NCBI GenBank assembly: GCA_023301205.1
Contig: JALZVC010000164.1
Coordinates: forward strand, 1 to 9,875
Direction of reading: 5' to 3'
DNA from: Flavobacteriaceae bacterium
GTDB taxonomy: Bacteria; Bacteroidota; Bacteroidia; Flavobacteriales; Flavobacteriaceae
Length of the DNA: 9,875 nt
Part shown: one piece after another, positions 1 through 4,708 of the stretch
Layout of the letters: each line of letters starts with the position of its first letter
Numbering within the stretch: the stretch's first letter is position 1
Notes under the pieces: generated by a model
Seen by the model: the letters and a program-made list of their open reading frames with translations, nothing else
Told to the model about the DNA's origin: nothing
Databases searched by the model: none
Program-made: the position numbers and the translations under genes

Positions 1-983
1 AAAGACTCTGGAAGGTCATTCATTTCACTTGCAATTTTATCATCAGCGATAACTTTTGCAGCACGCTCTAATAATCTTGAGTGCAAGAAGAATACATCTC
101 CAGGATACGCCTCACGTCCCGGTGGGCGACGTAATAAAAGTGATACCTCACGGTATGCTACTGCTTGCTTTGATAAATCGTCAAATACAATTAATGCAGG
201 ACGACCTGTATCTCTAAAGTATTCACCAATTGCAGCACCTGCAAAAGGAGCATATACCTGCATAGGAGCAGGATCTGATGCATTTGCAGCAACAATAGTT
301 GTATAGGCTAATGCTCCAGCTTCGTCAAGTACTTTTGCAATGTTTGCAACAGTAGAAGCTTTTTGTCCAATCGCTACATATATACAGAACACTGGTTCAC
401 CAGCATCGTAAAATTCTTTTTGGTTAAGGATAGTATCAATACAAACAGTTGACTTTCCTGTTTGACGGTCACCAATAACAAGCTCACGTTGCCCTCTTCC
501 TACTGGAATCATTGCATCGATAGACTTAATACCTGTTTGTAATGGTTCAGTAACTGGCTCACGATAGATAACACCTGGTGCTTTACGCTCTAATGGCATT
601 TTATACGTTGTTCCTTCAATAGGTCCTTTACCATCTATAGGCATTCCAAGTGTGTTAACTACACGCCCTACAACACCTTCACCTACCTCAATAGATGCAA
701 TACGTTGTGTACGTTTTACCGTAGCTCCTTCAGCAATACCACGTGACGGTCCTAATAAAACAACCCCTACGTTATCTTCTTCCAGGTTTAATACGATACC
801 TTCCATACCATTTTCAAACGCTACTAATTCACCATATTGTGCATTAGCAAGCCCGTAAACACGTGCAATACCATCACCTACAGTTAATACAGTTCCTACT
901 TCGTCAAGTGAAGCAGTTGCTTCAAAGCCGGTAAGTTGTTGTTTTAAGATTGCTGAAACTTCAGCTGGTTTAACTTCTGCCAT
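1..983 (-). CDS. atpA: F1F0 ATP synthase subunit alpha (partial, N-terminal 327 residues)
   Basis: This is the alpha subunit of the F1 catalytic head, which carries non-catalytic nucleotide sites and forms the alpha3beta3 hexamer at the cytoplasmic face of the inner membrane. Translating the minus strand from ATG 983-981 gives 327 complete codons before the window edge; the family is usually about 505-530 residues, so the C-terminal third is outside. Visible in order: the N-terminal beta-barrel region (about 25-95), the P-loop GDRQTGKS (171-178), a Walker-B-like segment ALIVFDDL (263-270) and the very conserved block [20 protein letters not shown] (271-290). The start [17 protein letters not shown] matches the family, and no upstream alternative is needed. 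It is the last visible gene of the minus-strand atp array, 91 nt after atpH. The gamma gene would be expected next. Identity is certain; only completeness is limited. Confidence 0.98.
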   Translation of the reverse strand, partial: MAEVKPAEVSAILKQQLTGFEATASLDEVGTVLTVGDGIARVYGLANAQYGELVAFENGMEGIVLNLEEDNVGVVLLGPSRGIAEGATVKRTQRIASIEVGEGVVGRVVNTLGMPIDGKGPIEGTTYKMPLERKAPGVIYREPVTEPLQTGIKSIDAMIPVGRGQRELVIGDRQTGKSTVCIDTILNQKEFYDAGEPVFCIYVAIGQKASTVANIAKVLDEAGALAYTTIVAANASDPAPMQVYAPFAGAAIGEYFRDTGRPALIVFDDLSKQAVAYREVSLLLRRPPGREAYPGDVFFLHSRLLERAAKVIADDKIASEMNDLPES

Positions 984-999
984 TTTTATTTAGTTTTGA

Positions 1000-1022
1000 G
1001 ATTTTAGTGTTATACTAAAATC
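1000..1022 (-). promoter_or_regulatory. Stem-loop in the atpH-atpA gap
   Basis: A perfect 9-bp inverted repeat, GATTTTAGT (1000-1008) and ACTAAAATC (1014-1022), flanks the 5-nt loop GTTAT. It lies 17 nt upstream of the atpA start codon in the mRNA sense. It has no following U-run on the minus strand, so a terminator role is unlikely. A role in mRNA stability, processing or atpA translation is inference. The stem is AT-rich and therefore of moderate stability. Confidence 0.45.
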
Positions 1023-1074
1023 AACCAGTTAATTGTACTATTGTTTTTTACTTCTGAAAATTTTAAAAATCAGA

Positions 1075-1620
1075 TTATGTATTTTTACTAAATGTTCTTC
1101 TAAGATTTCCTAGTTGGTTAGAAATACTTGCGTTATACTGCAAATCACCAACTCTAAGGATAAATCCTCCTAGGATAGTCTCATCTACTTTATTCTTTAG
1201 CGTAACATTATCACTGCCCGTCATTTCTTTCACCTTTGCTAAAACTTGAGTTTCAAGTTCTGCAGAAAGAGGCACCGCTGTAGTAACTTGTGCTACTTTT
1301 ACACCTTTACCTTCATTGTATAACTTCACGAAACTTGAAGCTACACCACCTAAAAGATCAATACGGTTATTAGCGGTTAAGATTTCAATCAAGCTTTTTG
1401 TTACCTCGTTATTTCCTTCAAAAATTTTGATTAGGGCTTGCTTTTTATCGCCTCCTTTAATGATAGGGCTCTGAAGTACATTACGCAATTCTTTACTCCC
1501 AGCAATGGTAGCTTCCACAGACTTCATGTCATCAAAAACAACGTCGCTAATATTAGCTTCGTTGGCTTGATCTAAAACTGCTTTTGCATATCGTATGGCT
1601 GCTCTATTACTCATATTCAT
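1075..1620 (-). CDS. atpH: F1F0 ATP synthase subunit delta (OSCP)
   Basis: Subunit delta sits on top of the F1 head and ties it to the peripheral stalk (subunit b), acting as part of the stator. The 181-residue product has the usual family length (about 175-185). It shows the N-terminal helical-domain start SNRAAIRYAKAVLDQA and the conserved C-terminal block GGFILRVGDLQYNASISNQL followed by GNLRR. Two start codons are possible: ATG 1620-1618 (MNMSNRAA) and ATG 1614-1612 (MSNRAA). The second gives the more typical N-terminus and would leave 6 nt between the upstream hairpin and the start codon; with the first, the hairpin touches the ATG directly. It lies between atpF and atpA, the standard order b-delta-alpha. 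Function is secure; the exact start is uncertain by two codons. Confidence 0.96.
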   Translation of the reverse strand: MNMSNRAAIRYAKAVLDQANEANISDVVFDDMKSVEATIAGSKELRNVLQSPIIKGGDKKQALIKIFEGNNEVTKSLIEILTANNRIDLLGGVASSFVKLYNEGKGVKVAQVTTAVPLSAELETQVLAKVKEMTGSDNVTLKNKVDETILGGFILRVGDLQYNASISNQLGNLRRTFSKNT

Positions 1621-1645
1621 TACCCGCGCAGGCGGGTATTTTTTT
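1621..1645. repeat. Perfect GC-rich hairpin abutting the atpH start codon
   Basis: TACCCGC (1621-1627) and GCGGGTA (1632-1638) form a perfect 7-bp stem around the loop GCAG, followed on the plus strand by seven Ts (1639-1645). On the plus strand this has the form of an intrinsic terminator, but no plus-strand gene leads into it. On the minus (atp) strand the stem ends at base 1621, immediately before the ATG at 1620-1618, and is preceded by an A-run. The structure is directly visible; an effect on atpH translation is inference. Short GC-rich palindromes of this sort occur as dispersed repeats in flavobacterial genomes, which is an alternative reading. Confidence 0.6.
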
Positions 1646-1661
1646 CAAACCTACTAGGAGG

Positions 1662-1687
1662 CCTGCGGCAACACCTTGCAGGTTGCC
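1662..1687. repeat. Nested inverted repeats in the atpF-atpH gap
   Basis: Two overlapping inverted repeats compete here. GGCAAC (1667-1672) pairs with GTTGCC (1682-1687), and CCTGC (1662-1666) pairs with GCAGG (1678-1682). Together with the neighbouring hairpin at 1621-1638 they make this gap clearly GC-richer (39 of 70 bases in 1621-1690) than the AT-rich surroundings. That suggests an inserted REP-like or MITE-like repeat rather than ordinary spacer. No coding sequence is seen. Confidence 0.4.
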
Positions 1688-1705
1688 ATCGTTAATTTAT
1701 TATAA

Positions 1706-2200
1706 CTAGTTAAGCTTTGCGTCATTCAACATTGAGTTTACTAACTCTAGTTGCTTGCTTTTATCAGACAATTGACCTTTTACCATTTTCTCAGCGATAT
1801 CAACAGAAAGGGTTGCTACTGTACTTTTAAGTTCAGAGATTGCTGCTTTCTTTTCGCTTTCTATAGCTGTTTGTGCATTTGCAATTGTTTTGTTAGCTTC
1901 TGCTTGCGCTTCTTCTTTTGCATCAGAAATCATTTTAGATTTGATCTCACGAGCTTCTTTCATCATTGTTTCACGTTCTGCTCTAGCTTCTTGAAGTAAA
2001 CGCTCGTTGTCTGCATTTAAGTTAGCCATCTCTAACTTCGCTTTTTCTGCAGCGTCAAGTGCGTTTTGGATTCCTTCTTCTCTATCGCTTAATGCTCCAA
2101 GAATTGGCTTCCAAGCTAACTTCCTTAGTACAATTAATAGTATTAGAAAACTTATTATAGTCCAAAATACTAGTCCAAACCCAGGAGTTACTAAATCCAT
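1706..2200 (-). CDS. atpF: F1F0 ATP synthase subunit b
   Basis: Subunit b is the peripheral stalk (stator) protein that links membrane subunit a to delta and alpha. The 164-residue product has the classic b architecture: a short periplasmic N-terminus MDLVTPGFG, one transmembrane helix (about 8-25) and the conserved membrane exit LRKLAWKPILGALSDRE. A long, charged, Ala/Glu/Lys-rich helix with coiled-coil character follows (about 40-150). Length matches the family (about 155-170). The start ATG 2200-2198 is the natural one, since the membrane helix begins immediately after it. It lies 87 nt downstream of atpE, with a strong stem-loop in between, and 85 nt upstream of atpH. Only one b-type gene is visible, so b would act as a homodimer, which is the norm for non-photosynthetic bacteria. 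Confidence 0.97.
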   Translation of the reverse strand: MDLVTPGFGLVFWTIISFLILLIVLRKLAWKPILGALSDREEGIQNALDAAEKAKLEMANLNADNERLLQEARAERETMMKEAREIKSKMISDAKEEAQAEANKTIANAQTAIESEKKAAISELKSTVATLSVDIAEKMVKGQLSDKSKQLELVNSMLNDAKLN

Positions 2201-2236
2201 TTCTTATTGTTTTATATTGTAGTTAATTTTTAAAAT

Positions 2237-2273
2237 AAACTACAGGAGTAACCAACCGTTACTCCTGTAGTTT
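2237..2273 (-). promoter_or_regulatory. 16-bp perfect stem-loop between atpE and atpF
   Basis: AAACTACAGGAGTAAC (2237-2252) and its exact reverse complement (2258-2273) flank the 5-nt loop CAACC. In the atp transcript the stem begins 14 nt after the atpE stop codon and ends 36 nt before the atpF ATG, and is followed by AUUUU. It is by far the strongest secondary structure seen in the window. Its position fits a partial (leaky) terminator or a 3'-end-stabilising, processing element that would leave more atpB-atpE message than downstream message. This is sensible because c is needed in many copies per complex. The structure is seen; the role is inferred. Confidence 0.7.
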
Positions 2274-2287
2274 TACTAATTGGTTTA

Positions 2288-2497
2288 TTACCCTTGTAAT
2301 AATGCCACAACCACACCAAATAAAGCAACCGCCTCAACGAAGGCTGCTAAAATAAGTGCAGATGATTGAATCTTACCGTGTATTTCTGGTTGACGAGCCA
2401 TAGCATCCATAGCTTGTCCACCGATTTTACCAATACCAAGTCCTGCTCCGATAACGGCCAGTCCTGCTCCAATTGCTGCAATTCCTGTAATAGTCAT
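2288..2497 (-). CDS. atpE: F1F0 ATP synthase subunit c (proton-type ring subunit)
   Basis: Subunit c forms the rotating membrane ring that carries ions past subunit a. The 69-residue protein is a two-helix hairpin: a glycine-rich helix 1 (GAGLAVIGAGLGIGKIGG, about 10-27), the polar loop ARQPE (34-38) and helix 2 with the ion-binding carboxylate Glu55 in AAFVEAVALFG. Compared with known sodium-type rings such as Ilyobacter, the helix-1 position of the coordinating Gln is Ile22, and the residues after the Glu are Ala-Val rather than Ser-Thr. This points to proton coupling (inference from the family). The gene lies 21 nt after atpB and is followed by a strong stem-loop. Confidence 0.97.
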   Translation of the reverse strand: MTITGIAAIGAGLAVIGAGLGIGKIGGQAMDAMARQPEIHGKIQSSALILAAFVEAVALFGVVVALLQG

Positions 2498-2518
2498 AAT
2501 ATAAAATTTAAAAATTAA

Positions 2519-3613
2519 TTAATGATGCGCTTCTTCTGTCGCCATCCCAAAATAAAGGGCCGACAAGATGGTAAATATATATGCCTGAATTGCTGTAACT
2601 ACAATTTCTATCAGTGTTATAAACAATGAGAAAAATACAGATACAGGGGAAACCCAAACACTTTCAAAAATAAAAATTAAAGACATTAATGCCAAAATAA
2701 TAATATGTCCTGCTGTTATGTTAGCAAACAAACGTATCATTAAAGAAATTGGCTTTGTGAAAATTCCAATTATTTCAATAGGAATTAAGAATATTTTAAT
2801 CGGAACCGGTACTCCTGGCATCCAGAAAATATGTTTCCAATAATTACGGTTACCACTTAGATTTGTAATAATAAAAGTAAATAATGCTAGTACGAATGTA
2901 AATGAAATATTTCCTGTTAGGTTAGCTCCATTAAAAATAGGAATTAAACCAAAAATGTTATTTATCCAAATAAAGAAAAATACCGTTAATAGATATGGCA
3001 TATATTTCTTGTATTTAGTTTCCCCAATCATAGGTCTTGCAATTTCATCACGAACAAAAACAACAATAGGTTCAACAAAACTAGCTATACCTGATGGTAA
3101 ATTATTTGTAGATTTTTTATAACGTCTTGCTGCTGCTGAGAATATAAGTATAAGTATTGCTATTGAAACCCACATCATAAAAACGTTTCTTGTGATAGAA
3201 ATATCTAAAGGTTTCGCCGCATTTGTTGGGTGATGTTCTTCATCATACTGAACTGATGATGCTCCACTCTCAAGTTGATATACTTTTTCGTGAACATTAA
3301 CAAATCGCCCTCCATTTTTTTCGACAATAACTTCACCATTATAGTCATGATGAAACTCTGATGACATAAATGTAGTTAAACCATTATCTGTCCATAGAAT
3401 AATAGGTAGCGGTAAAGTAATGTGTTTTTCTTCTGGAGAACCTTCATTAAGGGTTACAATGTGCATTCCGTAGGCATCTTTGACGTGATGCATAATCATT
3501 TTTTTTGCGTCAAATTTTTCATCTTTTCCGTCTGATTTTTCTGCAGAAAAACTTGTTATAGAAAATAATAAAAATAATATGGTAACTAAATGTCTTAAAG
3601 TCGTGATTTGCAT
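2519..3613 (-). CDS. atpB: F1F0 ATP synthase subunit a, long Bacteroidota form
   Basis: Subunit a provides the two proton half-channels next to the c-ring. At 364 residues it is about 90 longer than the E. coli protein (271). The extra length is N-terminal: a signal-peptide-like segment (about 8-23, LVTILFLLFSITSFSA) and a roughly 115-residue hydrophilic, probably periplasmic region (about 24-140) with His-rich spots (FHHD, EEHHP). Transmembrane helices then fill about 142-355. The essential arginine is Arg294 in LMIRLFANITAGH, and the C-terminal block AIQAYIFTILSALYFGMATE matches the conserved last helix. The start ATG 3613-3611 lies about 33 nt after the predicted transcription start of a good Bacteroidota promoter. 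Long subunit a proteins with such an extension are usual in this phylum. Confidence 0.97.
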   Translation of the reverse strand: MQITTLRHLVTILFLLFSITSFSAEKSDGKDEKFDAKKMIMHHVKDAYGMHIVTLNEGSPEEKHITLPLPIILWTDNGLTTFMSSEFHHDYNGEVIVEKNGGRFVNVHEKVYQLESGASSVQYDEEHHPTNAAKPLDISITRNVFMMWVSIAILILIFSAAARRYKKSTNNLPSGIASFVEPIVVFVRDEIARPMIGETKYKKYMPYLLTVFFFIWINNIFGLIPIFNGANLTGNISFTFVLALFTFIITNLSGNRNYWKHIFWMPGVPVPIKIFLIPIEIIGIFTKPISLMIRLFANITAGHIIILALMSLIFIFESVWVSPVSVFFSLFITLIEIVVTAIQAYIFTILSALYFGMATEEAHH

Positions 3614-3652
3614 TGTCTTGAGAAATTAAAATATCCCTGCTAAAATTTTGTG

Positions 3653-3683
3653 CAAATGTAAGTACAATATCTTAAAAAACAAA
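3653..3683 (-). promoter_or_regulatory. Bacteroidota-type promoter for atpB and downstream atp genes
   Basis: On the minus strand the sequence reads TTTG (3683-3680), a 19-nt spacer, then TACATTTG (3660-3653). This is an exact match to the primary Bacteroidota promoter pattern (TTTG at -33, TAnnTTTG at -7, spacing about 19-21). Transcription would begin near 3646, giving a leader of roughly 33 nt before the atpB ATG. It lies in the largest gap of the minus-strand array, so it would start an atpBEFHA transcript independent of sprE. The match is seen; activity is inferred. Confidence 0.75.
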
Positions 3684-3696
3684 CACGATATTTTCT

Positions 3697-4098
3697 TTAT
3701 TTCTGACTTAAAAATTTAGAAATGAAATAAACCTCAAAAGCTAGGAAAATAAAGTAGGGCAAGAAAAAATTAAGGACATCTGGAATCTTATTTTTTTGAT
3801 CTGACAAAATAAGAGGTAATAAAAAAAGCATTATCAATACCATTTTAAGCAAAGTGCCAGCCATAAATACATTAAACACATCTTCTTTCCCTTTAGAATA
3901 TCTATAGTTTATGATCGAAAAAACAGCATATACTAAAAAGAAATGTACGCAATAAATTAGCCATAACTGTAACGTGGTCTGTAGCGTTTCAAAAAAAGAA
4001 TATAATATATAGTAGTGGATTAAAAAAAGCAATCCTGAAACTCCAAGTAATTTGAAGAAAAATTTGATTTGCGATTTTATTAATATTTCATAAGTCAT
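3697..4098 (-). CDS. Four-helix membrane protein, AtpI-like, in the atp locus
   Basis: A 133-residue, strongly hydrophobic protein with four predicted transmembrane segments (about 14-34, 43-64, 77-98 and 108-129) and short polar connections. Size, helix number and position (between an AtpZ-like gene and atpB) match AtpI, the small protein that precedes atpB in many operons and is thought to assist c-ring assembly or stability. The third helix, FMAGTLLKMVLIMLFLL, recalls the Gly-x-x-Lys pattern of that family, but overall similarity is weak by eye. It may instead belong to a flavobacterial family of unknown function. The start ATG 4098-4096 is 7 nt after the atpZ-like stop, so translation is probably coupled. 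Membrane location is confident; the AtpI-type role is inferred. Confidence 0.8.
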   Translation of the reverse strand: MTYEILIKSQIKFFFKLLGVSGLLFLIHYYILYSFFETLQTTLQLWLIYCVHFFLVYAVFSIINYRYSKGKEDVFNVFMAGTLLKMVLIMLFLLPLILSDQKNKIPDVLNFFLPYFIFLAFEVYFISKFLSQK

Positions 4099-4105
4099 AT
4101 AAATA

Positions 4106-4330
4106 CTAGGTGTTTTTTATTATTTGACGTACTACGAAGTAAATAGATATTATCACCGATAATAGGGATAACATTACCGTAAATAATTTATCATATTGAA
4201 AGTAATCGTCTAATTTAACCCCTACATAAACCCCAAACATAATAATGGCGATCATTTGAAATCCAATACCTGAGAATCGAGCGTAAGCTCCAAATTTTGA
4301 GTTTTTAAGCGGTACGTTCTTTTTTGCCAT
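4106..4330 (-). CDS. atpZ: AtpZ/AtpI-family small membrane protein
   Basis: A 74-residue protein with a basic N-terminus (MAKKNVPLKNSK), a first transmembrane helix (about 18-40), the short motif VGVKLDDYF at 36-44 and a second helix (about 48-68) ending in VRQIIKNT. This two-helix hairpin with a G-x-K-L-D turn is typical of the AtpZ family (putative F0F1-ATPase accessory subunit) encoded at the head of bacterial atp operons. AtpZ proteins have been linked to Mg2+/Ca2+ transport and to c-ring assembly together with AtpI; the role in this organism is inferred. The start ATG 4330-4328 lies inside the bactofilin gene, overlapping its 3' end by 26 nt in another frame, which implies translational coupling. 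Confidence 0.85.
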   Translation of the reverse strand: MAKKNVPLKNSKFGAYARFSGIGFQMIAIIMFGVYVGVKLDDYFQYDKLFTVMLSLLSVIISIYFVVRQIIKNT

Positions 4331-4703
4331 TTGAATTAAGCGATTTCACCCCACTACCCATCTCACATGTACCGTTAAAAGTCGCTCCGGGCTCTATAGA
4401 TAGTTTACCTACTTTAACTTCGCCATTAATTACAGCGGTGGTTCTTAATGATAAAAGTTCTTTTATTTGAAGTTTTCCTGTAAATGTACCTTCTATATCT
4501 GCATTGTCACAGGTAAGTGTTCCATCAATTAGACCATTTTTACCAATAACCACTTTATTGGGTGTGGTGACGTTGCCTTTTATTTTTCCATCAATTCTAA
4601 AAAATCCTTTAGATTCAATATCACCTGTAATTGTTGTTCCTTCGTTAATTCTGTTCTGGTTTGCTGAGGGATCAACGTTTTTGTCTTTTTTGTCGTTTCG
4701 CAT
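4305..4703 (-). CDS. Bactofilin (polymer-forming cytoskeletal protein)
   Basis: Bactofilins form nucleotide-independent filaments beneath the inner membrane that organise envelope enzymes and cell shape. The 132-residue product has the expected layout: a short charged disordered N-terminus (1-20), a right-handed beta-helix core (about 21-115) of regularly spaced Gly/hydrophobic repeats (for example GTTITGDIESKGFFRIDGKI, then VVIGKNGLIDGTL and ADIEGTFTGKL), and a polar tail ending GKKERTA. The start ATG 4703-4701 is 5 nt after the sprE stop, in a typical operon junction. The gene's last 26 nt overlap the atpZ-like gene. Adjacency to sprE suggests a possible role in positioning envelope machinery, but that is inference. 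Family assignment from the repeat pattern is strong. Confidence 0.9.
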   Translation of the reverse strand: MRNDKKDKNVDPSANQNRINEGTTITGDIESKGFFRIDGKIKGNVTTPNKVVIGKNGLIDGTLTCDNADIEGTFTGKLQIKELLSLRTTAVINGEVKVGKLSIEPGATFNGTCEMGSGVKSLNSNGKKERTA

Positions 4704-4708
4704 GGGGA

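Noticed and set aside
652..858. Plus-strand 68-codon open frame opposite atpA
   Set aside because: It is the antisense of the conserved alpha-subunit coding sequence, with Thr/Pro/Ser-rich composition and no family resemblance; a coding shadow.
1621..1645. Hairpin plus T7 as a true intrinsic terminator on the plus strand
   Set aside because: No plus-strand gene lies upstream, so there is no transcript for it to end; kept only as a repeat/structural element.
1751..2222. Two plus-strand open frames (82 and 71 codons) opposite atpF
   Set aside because: Both are antisense to the subunit b gene. Their Cys/Phe- and Ser/Phe-rich products mirror the Ala/Lys/Glu-rich helix on the real strand.
2237..2273. 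Stem-loop as a full operon terminator after atpE
   Set aside because: The b, delta and alpha genes follow in the same direction with no promoter seen in the gap, so complete termination would silence essential genes; only a partial or processing role is considered.
2288..2497. Sodium-coupled ATP synthase
   Set aside because: Subunit c lacks the Gln in helix 1 and the Ser/Thr after the ion-binding Glu that mark known sodium-type rings.
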